Positions 8,493 to 17,068 of a DNA stretch of 30,275 bases are shown one piece after another (the first letter of the stretch is position 1; every line of letters starts with the position of its first letter). A program made the position numbers and the translations under genes. The notes under the pieces were generated by a model. The model searched no databases and was not told the DNA's origin. It saw only the letters and a program-made list of their open reading frames with translations. This DNA comes from CAYSCX01 sp964429575 (GTDB lineage Bacteria; Desulfobacterota; Binatia; Binatales; Binataceae), in assembly GCA_964429575.1 (NCBI GenBank), contig CAYSCX010000029.1, positions 1 through 30,275 of the forward strand, given 5' to 3'.

Positions 8493-9895
8493 CAGTGCTC
8501 CCTGCCGAAACCGAATACCGCCGCGGTCCGCTGCAACGCGGTGCGAGCGGCGATCGCGTGAGTCCGCGCGCGGGGGTTTACGCGAAGGGTTGGTTGGAAT
8601 GGCGCAACGTCGATCGCAACCGGAGCCGCCGGCTGAATCGGAGCGCGCACCGCGCGCCGCTCGGATAGCGCCGCACCTTCGAGCACTGCCGCGAAGCCGT
8701 CCAAGGCGCGCGAACGGTCCCACACCTCGCGCGCGTATTCGCGCCCGCGGCGCGCCATCTCCGCGCGCCGCGCGTGATCGTGCATCAGTCCCACGATTGC
8801 CTTGCTCAGCGCGTGCGGATTCTCGGGCTCGACCACCGTGCCCGCGCCCGACTCATTCAGCACCCGGGCGGCCATGCTGTCGTGGCGGACCGATGCCACC
8901 ACCGGGCGCCCCGCAGCCATCAGCGTCTCCAGCTTCGACGGAAACACGTTGTCGCCAACCACCCGCCGTTGGGTGACCAGCCCGAGCTCCGATGCCGCCA
9001 GCAGGCCGCGAAACCGCTCGCGCGCAAGAAGCGGCAGCAGGCGAACGTTCGCGAGGCGTTCCCCGTCGATCCTTTGCTGCAGCGCCGGGCGCATCGCCCC
9101 GTCGCCGACCATCAGGTAGAGCAGGCGCTCGCGCTCGCGCGTCAATGCCGCGGCGTCCACGATCACTTGCAGTCCCTGCTTCACGCCCATGTTTCCGGCG
9201 TGGACCGCGATGAACTCGCGGCCGAGACCGGCCGCACGCCGAAAGCGCGCTCCGTCGCATTCATCGCAAATCGTGAACAGGCCCGGCTCCGCCCAGTGCG
9301 ATGCGATCGCAACCTTGTCCGCGGCCACGCCCTTGGCGATCACGCGGCGCCGAATCGCGTCGTTCAACGTCGCGACCACCGCTGCGTTGCGATACGCACT
9401 TCGCTCCAATGCGAAGAGCGTGCGCGCCAACGCGCCGCTCGAGAGCATCCCGAGTCCGAGCGCGGTGTCGGGCTGCAGATCCTCCACCAGCAGCACAAAC
9501 GGCCGGCGCCACGCGCGCCCCAACGCGATCGCGGCCACCGTGAGACTGAGCGGCGGCGAAACCACCAGCAGCACGTCGGGCCTTGCGCCGGCGCCGAGCG
9601 CGCGCAGCAGCGACGATGCGAGAAAAGTACCCTCGTGGATAATCCGCGAAAGCGCGGTGACGCGGCGAGGCACCCACAGCCAGGTCCGCAATATCCGAAC
9701 GCCCGCGCGCTCCTCGCGATGCACGCGCAGCCCCCGATAGCCGTCCGCAACGCGCCATGCCGGGTAATACGGGAACCCGGTGACCACCGTCACTTCGTGC
9801 CCGAGCGCGGCCAGATGCTCCGCGCGGCCGGTCGTGAACGGCCCGATCCCGGTCTGTTCGGGCCAGTAGTTGATGCCAAGAATCAAAACGCGCAT
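8492..9895 (-). CDS. WcaI-like glycosyltransferase (GT-B)
   Basis: A 467-residue GT-B glycosyltransferase whose N-terminus strongly resembles colanic acid WcaI: LILGINYWPEQTGIG, then GHEVTVVTGFPYYPAW, which is the acceptor-side signature of that family. The C-terminal half has AVHAGNMGVKQGLQVIVDAA, VGDGAMR, and VFPSKLETLMAAGRPVVAS, the donor-binding region. WcaI is a presumed fucosyltransferase in colanic acid synthesis; the immediately adjacent fcl and gmd fit a fucose-adding role, though this is inference. The ATG at 9895 has GGAG five bases upstream, making the start secure; about 73 codons of open frame above it are not coding. The last ~40 residues are Arg/Pro/Ala-rich and unlike the family core. 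Confidence 0.9.
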   Translation of the reverse strand: MRVLILGINYWPEQTGIGPFTTGRAEHLAALGHEVTVVTGFPYYPAWRVADGYRGLRVHREERAGVRILRTWLWVPRRVTALSRIIHEGTFLASSLLRALGAGARPDVLLVVSPPLSLTVAAIALGRAWRRPFVLLVEDLQPDTALGLGMLSSGALARTLFALERSAYRNAAVVATLNDAIRRRVIAKGVAADKVAIASHWAEPGLFTICDECDGARFRRAAGLGREFIAVHAGNMGVKQGLQVIVDAAALTRERERLLYLMVGDGAMRPALQQRIDGERLANVRLLPLLARERFRGLLAASELGLVTQRRVVGDNVFPSKLETLMAAGRPVVASVRHDSMAARVLNESGAGTVVEPENPHALSKAIVGLMHDHARRAEMARRGREYAREVWDRSRALDGFAAVLEGAALSERRAVRAPIQPAAPVAIDVAPFQPTLRVNPRARTHAIAARTALQRTAAVFGFGREH

Positions 9896-9917
9896 GAGAT
9901 CTCCACCGGGCGACGCG

Positions 9918-11059
9918 CTACGACCAACTCGCCGGACCGCCGTCGCGTTCGGTGACCGGTTCTTCATTGGCATTTCGGCGGCGGCGTGATTGCACGAGCG
10001 CGACTGCCCACGCCGCCAGCGCGCCGAGCACGGCCGCGATAATCGAGGTGAATAGCGGGCGCGGATAGAAAGCTCGGGGCGATGCGATCGGCGCTTCCAG
10101 CACCGTGAATGCAAAGTCGGCCTGCACCTGCGCGAGTTTCTTGCGCTGCAGCTGCTTTGCCATCAGCTCGTAAAGATTCTGCGCGAGCAACGTGTCGGAG
10201 GTCGCGCGGACCTCTTCCTGCAAGGTCGCGACGGCCGCGCTGGAGTCGTCGATCTCGCGCTGGCGCAGCTTTTCCCGCAGTCCATCGACGTAGTAGCCGA
10301 GCACGCGCTGCGCGCGTTCCGGATTCAGGTCGTTGTATGAGAGCGTAAGATTGCCGGTCTTGGCCGAATAATCGCATCCAAACCGCGCGCTCATCGCGTT
10401 GTGCGCCGCCCACTGCAGCTCGCGCGACATCGCGAACTCGCCACCGTTCAATTCGGCCCGCGACAGCAGCGTCGGCGCCAGTTGATGCCTTCGCACCAGC
10501 GCGACTGTGAAGCCGAAGCTCTCGAGGATCGTCACGTATTCCTGCGCGTCGCCCGCCTGCGGACCTCCCAATCCGGCGATCATCGCCGGAGCGACCGCCC
10601 CGCCGATCATCCCGAGCAGCTGGTTCTGCACCGCCGGCGCCGTGCCTGGACGCACGATCGAGCTGGCGCGGTACCAACGCGTCATCGCAAACGATGCGAT
10701 CAGCCACGCGGCGAAGAATGCCGCCACGCCAGCCGCGGCAACCATCCGCCAGGCGCGCGCAAGTTCTGANNNNNNNNNNNNNNNNNNNNNNNNNNNNNNN
10801 NNNNNNNNNNNNNNNNNNNNNNNNNNNNNNNNNNNNNNNNNNNNNNNNNNNNNNNNNNNNNNNNNNNNNAGAATGCCGCCACGCCAGCCGCGGCAACCAT
10901 CCGCCAGGCGCGCGCAAGTTCTGAAAGCCACGCGGCGAGATCGACCTCGGGCGTGCCGCGCCACAGCTGCGGCGACTCGCCCTCGACCTCATGGGCGCCA
11001 ATCGCCGCGCCGCCGTCGCCGTTTCGCGGCGCCCGCTCGTGGCGCCGCGCTATTGCCAC
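9918..11059 (-). CDS. Wzz-type chain-length determinant, split by a false gap
   Basis: The frame is interrupted by 100 Ns, but the two sides share an exact 55-bp duplicate. If the duplicate is collapsed (155 bases removed) one continuous frame of about 328 residues results. It reads: short cytoplasmic N-terminus, membrane helix (VAAAGVAAFFAAWLIASFAM), long periplasmic region with helical stretches (LREKLRQREIDDSSAAVATLQ; LYELMAKQLQRKK), then a Pro-containing segment and second helix (SIIAAVLGALAAWAVALV), and a short basic tail. That is the Wzz/polysaccharide co-polymerase plan, controlling polymer length in the inner membrane. No C-terminal tyrosine-kinase domain follows, unlike Wzc. Start chosen at GTG 11059 (GGGGA upstream), overlapping the Wzi-like gene by 10 bases; TTG 11074 is possible. 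Confidence 0.82.
10715..10769. repeat. 55-bp exact direct repeat, left copy (assembly overlap)
   Basis: Identical over all 55 bases to 10870-10924 on the other side of the N block. It codes for the first membrane helix of the Wzz-type protein on the minus strand. The length equals a common assembly k-mer, and the sequence is ordinary coding DNA, so this is an unmerged contig overlap and not a biological repeat. Confidence 0.93.
10770..10869. other. Scaffold gap (100 N) that is probably spurious
   Basis: Exactly 100 unknown bases, the standard filler of assemblers for a gap of unknown size. Both flanks end in the same 55-bp sequence, so the true distance is most likely a 55-bp overlap with no missing sequence. 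Collapsing it restores the wzz reading frame. Confidence 0.95.
10870..10924. repeat. 55-bp exact direct repeat, right copy (assembly overlap)
   Basis: Second copy of 10715-10769. On the minus strand it follows directly from the wzz N-terminal codons (to DLAAWL, then SELARAWRM), while the left copy continues into the periplasmic domain. Only one copy should exist in the real genome. Confidence 0.93.
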
Positions 11060-12759
11060 GTGAGGCGTCCCCAACCCGGATCGATGCCGACTGAGATGAC
11101 CACCAGCGCGCGCACCGAGGTGCGCGCGCTGAAATTCATGTTGTCAACCACCTCCAACGCGCCGCGCACCCGAAGCTCGGCTATCGTAGAGCTTGCGCTC
11201 GAGAACCGCGCGGGAAGCCGCCACAGCTCGAGGTTGATGCCGCCGCTGCGCTCCTTGTTGGCGCCCACCGAAGTGCGCGTCAGCAACCACGGCGCGCGCT
11301 CGGTGTAGGAGAGTCCGGCGGTCAACTTGTAACGCTCGCCGAACCAGCGCCCCAACTTGAGGTCAACCCGCGACGAGTTGGGGCCCATCGGATGGCCCAT
11401 CAGCAGGTCGTAGTTGGTCCAATAGAGCGAGTCGCTGTGCGTGGAATAATTGGGCTCCAGAATTGCGTACTCGAGGCGGAAGTCAGTGCGCCCGTCTCGC
11501 GTCACCCGCGGCAGGTATGCACCGCCCTGGAATGACACCGAGATGCCCGGCAGGAATCTTCCCACCCTGGGGATCTCCGTGGTCAGATTGTCCTCGCCGA
11601 TCAGCTCCTGGTAGAGCTCCAGTCCCCGCAGCCACGGCACCCGCAGCCGCAAATAGAGTCCCGCCCGCGAATTGGTGTTGCCCGACGCGACGCTGCCGGT
11701 CGCAACTCCAGTGGCTCGGCCGAGCAAGCCAAGCAAGCTGTAATTGTCGTTGCCGCGTCCGCCGAAGATGATCGCGTGGGTCAGCCCAAACTCGAATTCG
11801 GGCAGAGGCTTGAATGCGAGAATCTGGCCGTCGATCCACGGATGCGCGTACTGGCGCGCGCCATCCAGCTGCCCGAAGAACGCCTGAAACCGAAACGGCC
11901 CCAAGTATCGGAGGAGTCCCGGCAGACGCATCGGATGAACGTTCTGAATCCGAAGCGCCGGGAACGGCGATGCGTTGGCGCCCTGCGCGAGCGATCCGTA
12001 ATGCCCCACGCCCCACGCCATTTCGCCGCGCCCGAATGAAATCGCGAGCTTGCCGAAACTCGCGACCACCTCGCCGTTGACCAAATCGATGCGGCTTGCG
12101 TTCGAGTTCGCCGGCCCGGTCGTCGGACGCGTGATTGGTCCCGACACCGCCCCCTCGCCATACGCCGCGAGAAACCCAAGCGCCCCCGCCCATCCACGCA
12201 TCCTCACGATCTCATTGCTGCCCGGCGACGTCGGCAGCCCGTCGTTGTCGGGCCAAAGCGGGGAACCCTCGGACGCCTGAATTCCCACCGTGCCGCCGGG
12301 CGTCCGCATCACTTGTCTGGGTCCGCGCGAGAAAACGTACTGCATTTCGATTCGATCAAACGGCCGCGCGATCAGCTTGGGCGGGTTGTCCTCGCGGTCG
12401 TTCTCGAGCCACTCGATCTCCTCGTCGAGCTGATCGCGCAACGCGCCGATCGTCGCGCGCACCAACGGCGAGTCCGGATCGATCTCGGACCGTTCACTGA
12501 GATTGCGCTCCGCTTCCAGCACCAGCCGCGCCGCCTCGACCCGCGCGATTGGCTTTATTTCCGGCAGGTATGTGTCGAGCACGCCAAGCGAATCGAGCGT
12601 CCCAAGTTCGTCGTAGATGGAACTGTCGAGCGGCAGAAAGACGACGTAGGTCGAGCCGCCCGCATTCGTTGCGAACGCAGCCCGGAAAATGATCGCAGCG
12701 GCAATCGCAGCGACTGCCCGCCGCCAGCCCGCACGCCTCAGGGCTGCATCGATGTCCAC
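11050..12759 (-). CDS. wzi: Wzi-family capsule assembly outer-membrane protein
   Basis: A 569-residue secreted protein. The N-terminus has a basic start and hydrophobic stretch (AVAAIAAAIIFRAAFA), a plausible signal peptide. An alpha-helical region (about 45-125) precedes a long part rich in alternating hydrophobic residues, Gly and aromatics, ending in a beta strand (VRALVVISVGIDPGWGRLTW), as expected of an outer-membrane beta-barrel. Segments such as ASFGKLAISFGRGEMAWGVG, HPMRLPGLLRYLGPFRFQAF and DLLMGHPMGPNSSRVDLKLG match the Wzi/capsule-assembly family as I know it. Wzi helps retain or organise polysaccharide at the cell surface. The GTG start at 12759 has GAAGGGGG upstream and overlaps the transglycosylase by 22 bases. 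Family membership is likely; its exact role here is inferred. Confidence 0.83.
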   Translation of the reverse strand: MDIDAALRRAGWRRAVAAIAAAIIFRAAFATNAGGSTYVVFLPLDSSIYDELGTLDSLGVLDTYLPEIKPIARVEAARLVLEAERNLSERSEIDPDSPLVRATIGALRDQLDEEIEWLENDREDNPPKLIARPFDRIEMQYVFSRGPRQVMRTPGGTVGIQASEGSPLWPDNDGLPTSPGSNEIVRMRGWAGALGFLAAYGEGAVSGPITRPTTGPANSNASRIDLVNGEVVASFGKLAISFGRGEMAWGVGHYGSLAQGANASPFPALRIQNVHPMRLPGLLRYLGPFRFQAFFGQLDGARQYAHPWIDGQILAFKPLPEFEFGLTHAIIFGGRGNDNYSLLGLLGRATGVATGSVASGNTNSRAGLYLRLRVPWLRGLELYQELIGEDNLTTEIPRVGRFLPGISVSFQGGAYLPRVTRDGRTDFRLEYAILEPNYSTHSDSLYWTNYDLLMGHPMGPNSSRVDLKLGRWFGERYKLTAGLSYTERAPWLLTRTSVGANKERSGGINLELWRLPARFSSASSTIAELRVRGALEVVDNMNFSARTSVRALVVISVGIDPGWGRLTWQ

Positions 12760-13424
12760 GCGAGCGCCCCCTTCTCGCGATGTATCCGCGCCGCCTCAAG
12801 CGCATTCGCCCGCCGCCGCCGCAGCTCGGCAAGCTGTCGATGCGGATCCTCCGCAACCTCAACCTTTCCACCGCGAAGCCGCAGCGCTGGACGCTTCGCA
12901 TCGAAAGTCGCCTGCGCGCGACCCTCGGTGCGCAGGTAGTCTCGCAACACCCGTCGAAGATACTGGTGCGTCTCGGCGTACGGCGGCACGCCGCCGTATT
13001 TCTCGACCGCGCCCGGCCCGGCGTTGTACGCCGCGAGTATCAGAACCAGGGACGCATCTGATGTCGCAGCGGGCGAGCGTCTCAGTTCGGCGATAAACCG
13101 CGCGGCCCCCAGCATGTTGTCGACCGGATCGAACGGATTGCGCACGCCCAGTCGCAGCGCCGTCGCCGGCATCAGCTGCATCAGTCCGAGCGCGCCTTTG
13201 GGCGAGACCGCACGAGGATCGCCGCCCGACTCTGCCCGCGCGATCGCCAGCAACAAGTCGGGATCGAGTTGGTAGAGCCAGCCGACCGAACGGCTGAGCG
13301 CCGCGACGTCGACTGCGGCTCCGCTCGCGATGGCCCCATCGCGAGCCCATGAATACGGCGCCGCCGCGAACAAGATGGCGGCCGTCAATAGCGCGACGGC
13401 GACGGCCAGTAGTGCGGCGCGCAA
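12738..13424 (-). CDS. Secreted lytic transglycosylase (SLT domain)
   Basis: A 228-residue periplasmic peptidoglycan lyase. An N-terminal hydrophobic segment (3-22) is a signal peptide or anchor. The SLT fold follows: catalytic Glu65 in AIARAESGGDPRA, GALGLMQLMP (77-86) and AYNAGP (132-137), the three classic motifs of soluble lytic transglycosylases. It cleaves the MurNAc-GlcNAc bond with formation of 1,6-anhydro-MurNAc. The C-terminal ~60 residues are charged and helical (DPHRQLAELRRRRANALEAAR). The start appears to be TTG at 13424, ten bases after the export-protein stop with GAGAA upstream; no ATG or GTG fits as well. Sitting between export genes, it may open the wall for assembly of the export machine. 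Confidence 0.92.
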   Translation of the reverse strand: MRAALLAVAVALLTAAILFAAAPYSWARDGAIASGAAVDVAALSRSVGWLYQLDPDLLLAIARAESGGDPRAVSPKGALGLMQLMPATALRLGVRNPFDPVDNMLGAARFIAELRRSPAATSDASLVLILAAYNAGPGAVEKYGGVPPYAETHQYLRRVLRDYLRTEGRAQATFDAKRPALRLRGGKVEVAEDPHRQLAELRRRRANALEAARIHREKGALAWTSMQP

Positions 13425-13433
13425 TTACAATTC

Positions 13434-16040
13434 TCAGCTCGCGAAGGCGAGCAAGCCAACGGTCGCAAGCGCGGCCGCGGCATTGGCGGCAATCTGCGCG
13501 ATGTCCTTCGCGAACTCAACGTTGTCAACGAACACGAGCTTCTCGGGAACGTAGATGGTGTCTCCCGGCCCGAGCCGCGCGTCCATCAGCCCCGCTGATA
13601 CGAGCGGCAGAAGCGGAAAGATCGTCGATTTGCGGTTCTGCATGAAACCGTTCTCGGTCAGCACCGAGCCGTCCACCCGGATGACCATGATCGACGAATC
13701 ATCGGCGAGGTTGGTCGGCCCGCCAGCGCGCGACAGGTAATCGCGCAGGGTGAGATGCGTCTCGTAAACCAGCGCGGTCGGGTTGTACACCTGGCCGAGC
13801 ACGCTCACCGACGCAGGACGTTTGGGAACCACCAGCTCGTCGCGGTCAGCGAGTTCGACGTCATCGGGCGAGTTCGGCAGCTGGTCGAGCGGCTTGAGTC
13901 TGAGCACGATGCGCCCCAGCGGCTGGACCTCCTCGGAAGTGGTGATCGCCTTTTGAAGCATCGCCAATTCGGGCGCGTTCGCGGTTTCCTTGGCGCCGGC
14001 CGCTGTGGGCATCAGCTGTAGCCGGGCCAGTTCCTGCTGAATCCGCGCGCGCGCTTCCTTGAGACGTTGCGCCTGCGATTCCCTGACCGATGCGCGCGTG
14101 AACACTGCGGCGGGCAGATAGGCTTGCGATAAAAAGCCGCCGGAGCGGCGCAGCACCGAGCTCAGGCGTTCGCCTTGGGCGATGCTGTACGGTCCCGGAT
14201 AGGTAACCTCGCCCCTGACCGTGACGATCCACGGCAGATGGAAATCGGGGACGCGCCGGATGAAAAGCACATCGTCGCGCTCGAGCGCGCGGTTGGCGTT
14301 GAGCGACCCCGACAGGGCCGAGCGCAGATCGATCTGCGAGTTCACCCGCACGGTGTGCGCGCCGTCGATGACCCGGGTCGCGGCCAGTTCCGCGCGCTCC
14401 TGATACGCGCTGCTCTCGAGGCCGCCCGCGCGGTAAATGAGATCGCTCACTCGCATGCCGCCGGTGAGCGGATAGATACCGGGCTTGCGCACTTCACCGA
14501 CCACGCGCACGGTCGGGAATTCGGCGAGCTCCGATTCCGAGTACACGATGAGTTCGTCGCGCGGACGCATCTTGATGTCCGACGCTCCCGCACCTCCCGC
14601 GGCGAGCGCGCTCTCGAGATCGACCGGGACCATTTCGGCGCGGTTCTTGACGTCGTCATTGCGACGCACCACGGCGTACTTGAGGAACGTGTTGGGCGCG
14701 AGGCCCTCGCCCATGCGGACCAGGTCGCTCACGCGCATCCCCTGGCGCCACTGGAAGGTTCCGGGGCGCCGCACGTTGCCCTTGAGGTACACCACGTCGT
14801 TCTGTTGCGGCAGCACCGCATAGACCCTGACGAGGTCGCCGTCGTGAACCGCAAAGCCGTTGGCGCCTGACTCGCCCGGCCCCACGTCGCGCGCGATCAT
14901 CCGCTGGTGATTCTCGATGCGTTCGACCTGGATTCGATGCGTATAGGCGAATGCGGTGGTTCCACCGGCGAGCTTGAGCAGCCCGTCGAGAGTCGCGCCG
15001 CGGCCGGTCAGCTCATAGATCGCGGGGCGCTTGACGTCGCCAACCACGCCGGCGACGGCGCCGATGACCGGAACGAAAATCGCATCCTGCGGTTGCAGCG
15101 CGAGATCGTTGGCCGTGTCGCCGTACAGCAGCAGGTCGTACAGATCGATCACGCGCGCGATGCTGTTGCCCCGCCGCAGCTCCACCCTGCGCAGGCTGCC
15201 AACTTTGCTCACTCCACCGGCGGCGATCAGCCCGTTCGAGACGCGCGCAAGCGAGCTCACCGTGTATGCGCCCGGCTGGCTCACCTCGCCGATCACGAAG
15301 ATCTGAATGGTGCGCAGCCGCCCCATGGTCACATCGACCTGCACGCCGGTAATTTGCCCGGCGCGGCTCGCGAGCAGGTCGCGCGCCTGCCCGAACTTGA
15401 GCCCCGCCAGCTGCATCGGCCCCAGCTCCGGAACCAGGATCGAGCCGTCGCGCTGCACCTTGAGCCTGACGGTCTGGTTGACCCGTCCCCACATGAGCAA
15501 GTTCAGTTCGTCGCCGGGCCCGATGGTGTAGTCATCGCCGACCGGGACGTTGTCCACCGGCGCGAAACTCGAGACCTTCGACGCAAACAGTGAGTAGCCG
15601 AATTGTCTAAGCTTGAGCGGCTCCGGCGTCTCGACCAACCGGCCCGGGTCGGCAAGCTGCGTGAATCCGCGTTCGATGTTGGATAGCGCCTCGCTCGGTG
15701 CATTCGACGGCGCTGGCGGGCGCTGGTCAAGGCCCGGTGGTTCGGAGTCGGGGTTGAGAGAGCTCGCGGATGGACTTGCGCCCTGCTGTGCGCACGCCCT
15801 CAGCCGCGGGACTTCCGAGCTCGGAATGCCGAGTGACTGCGCGAACGATTCGAGATCGGCGGGAGCGATGCCCTTCGCGCCGATTCGATTGCAGAGCTCG
15901 TCGATTTGCAAAGCCCCGGAATCAGCGCCGCGGTCACTCTGCGCGAGCGCGCCGCTCGTGCATAACCACACTATGGCCGACGCGGCCAAAGCAATCGACG
16001 AAAGGATTCGCTTTCGACTACCTATTCCTGGCGATCGCAC
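13434..16040 (-). CDS. Wza-like polysaccharide export protein with multiple SLBB domains
   Basis: An 868-residue secreted protein, more than twice the length of E. coli Wza (about 380). Signal peptide about 1-33, ending ALAQ with no convincing lipobox. A Pro/Ser-rich linker (about 85-120) precedes the polysaccharide-export domain (DYTIGPGDELNLLMWG, about 170-185). Then come about six SLBB-type units, each with a GEV-x-PG-like turn: near 250, 334, 420, 514, 609 and 748. A helical insert (about 651-680, KEARARIQQELARLQ) breaks the fifth and sixth. The C-terminus has a hydrophobic helix (IAANAAAALATVGLLAF). It likely forms the periplasm-spanning/outer-membrane channel for the polymer. The GTG start at 16040 has GAGGGG about seven bases upstream. 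Confidence 0.92.
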   Translation of the reverse strand: MRSPGIGSRKRILSSIALAASAIVWLCTSGALAQSDRGADSGALQIDELCNRIGAKGIAPADLESFAQSLGIPSSEVPRLRACAQQGASPSASSLNPDSEPPGLDQRPPAPSNAPSEALSNIERGFTQLADPGRLVETPEPLKLRQFGYSLFASKVSSFAPVDNVPVGDDYTIGPGDELNLLMWGRVNQTVRLKVQRDGSILVPELGPMQLAGLKFGQARDLLASRAGQITGVQVDVTMGRLRTIQIFVIGEVSQPGAYTVSSLARVSNGLIAAGGVSKVGSLRRVELRRGNSIARVIDLYDLLLYGDTANDLALQPQDAIFVPVIGAVAGVVGDVKRPAIYELTGRGATLDGLLKLAGGTTAFAYTHRIQVERIENHQRMIARDVGPGESGANGFAVHDGDLVRVYAVLPQQNDVVYLKGNVRRPGTFQWRQGMRVSDLVRMGEGLAPNTFLKYAVVRRNDDVKNRAEMVPVDLESALAAGGAGASDIKMRPRDELIVYSESELAEFPTVRVVGEVRKPGIYPLTGGMRVSDLIYRAGGLESSAYQERAELAATRVIDGAHTVRVNSQIDLRSALSGSLNANRALERDDVLFIRRVPDFHLPWIVTVRGEVTYPGPYSIAQGERLSSVLRRSGGFLSQAYLPAAVFTRASVRESQAQRLKEARARIQQELARLQLMPTAAGAKETANAPELAMLQKAITTSEEVQPLGRIVLRLKPLDQLPNSPDDVELADRDELVVPKRPASVSVLGQVYNPTALVYETHLTLRDYLSRAGGPTNLADDSSIMVIRVDGSVLTENGFMQNRKSTIFPLLPLVSAGLMDARLGPGDTIYVPEKLVFVDNVEFAKDIAQIAANAAAALATVGLLAFAS

Positions 16041-16086
16041 GGCTTACCCCTCACGCATTCGGACCTGACGGCGCACAACCCGATAC

Positions 16087-16506
16087 TCAGTACTGCGGTT
16101 CTGCGATTCGGCGGCGAATCACGAGTGCGTTCTCGCGCGCAGCGACGCATTGACAGCGCGGCGATGTCGCATCGCCCACCACTTCAAAGTCGTCCGGGAC
16201 CGGCTGGTTTTGGCAGATGACCATCTGGTCTCGTAGCGGCTCGGCGTAGAGCCCGTTGCATTCGCCCGCGCAGTCACGGCCCGGGCCGGTTGCAGTAATC
16301 GCGTGGCCTTCGGGTGGCAGGTCGCCCTTGCAGACCCACAGCGGCTGCATCTCGCGTTCGTGCAACTGGGGTCCACTCGCCGCAGCCAGCGTAAGGTGCG
16401 CGGTCTGCGCGCGCGCCGATGCGGCCGGTAGCGCGCACATCAGGGCGACCGCGGCCGCCGCGACGATCGTTCGCCCGCGCGATCTTTGCGTACCTCGCGT
16501 GTGCAT
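16087..16506 (-). CDS. Secreted cysteine-rich protein of unknown function
   Basis: A 139-residue protein I do not recognise. Basic N-terminus (RGTQRSRGR), hydrophobic core (TIVAAAAVALMCAL) and ASARA-Q cleavage site near 33/34 give a clear signal peptide. The mature ~106 residues contain six cysteines (59, 79, 83, 98, 118, 120), an even number that would suit three disulfides in the periplasm or outside. The start at 16506 has GAGG six bases upstream and gives the signal peptide directly; the frame is open to 16716 but that part lacks coding character, and an ATG at 16530 has no ribosome site. It lies 46 bases ahead of the export protein on the same strand, so it may be the first gene of the polysaccharide operon. 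Confidence 0.7.
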   Translation of the reverse strand: MHTRGTQRSRGRTIVAAAAVALMCALPAASARAQTAHLTLAAASGPQLHEREMQPLWVCKGDLPPEGHAITATGPGRDCAGECNGLYAEPLRDQMVICQNQPVPDDFEVVGDATSPRCQCVAARENALVIRRRIAEPQY

Positions 16507-17068
16507 ACTTGACCTCAACAATGGCGACATGAGTGGCGATTTAATCGTGAACGAGTATTTGAAGTAGCGTATGCACTTTCGGGCGTGGTTCGAGCGCGCG
16601 AACACGCGTCCGCCCTGCCATCGGGAGTGCGCTTGCTTCAGCCCACTCCCGACGGTCGCCACTCGCCACATCACTCGAGATCCCCCACCGACAGCGACAC
16701 GATGCGCATGAAACATGCCATCGCACTAAGGCGAGAATTGGCGGCTAAAAGATGCGGACAATCGAAGTGTCGCGAGCCACGCGGCAAGAATCGGCCGATC
16801 GGTTCAGCGTTGAGTCAGCGTCTCGGGCACAACGACAGATAAGACGAGATGAGCGCGGCGTTGCTAACGATGCGCTGGCAGGATGCGGAAAAAGCTATCC
16901 AGGTACGATGCGGTCAGCAATCACGCCGGCGCCCTGCTTGGCAAGGACGCGGCGATGCGCGCGAATGTCAAGCAATCGAAATCAAACGGGTACTTAACCT
17001 GGGCGCGACCGCATGTTAAAACGCGAGGGTCAGGGGACATCCGACCACTTGGTCGGCCGGGAGGTGGA
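16507..17068. other. Divergent intergenic region between polysaccharide operon and lipoprotein gene
   Basis: About 560 bases with no convincing gene; short frames here have no ribosome site or family resemblance. It should hold the promoters for both directions. On the minus strand a relatively AT-rich patch at 16539-16566 contains TTAAAT as a weak -10 candidate, about 30 bases above the Cys-rich gene, but no good -35. On the plus strand a perfect small hairpin, CCGACC-ACTT-GGTCGG, lies at 17041-17056, just ahead of the ribosome site of the lipoprotein gene (GAGGTGG at 17061). I looked for a cyclic-di-GMP riboswitch pattern and did not find one. Confidence 0.5.

Noticed and set aside
16585..16997. 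Two overlapping plus-strand frames in the divergent spacer
   Set aside because: No ribosome site, basic shadow-like composition, and position within the expected promoter region.
16840..17068. Possible cyclic-di-GMP riboswitch ahead of the lipoprotein gene (GGATGCGGAAAAAGC resembles part of the motif)
   Set aside because: The other conserved parts (GGGCAAACC-like loop and GGGTTACCG-like stem) are missing.
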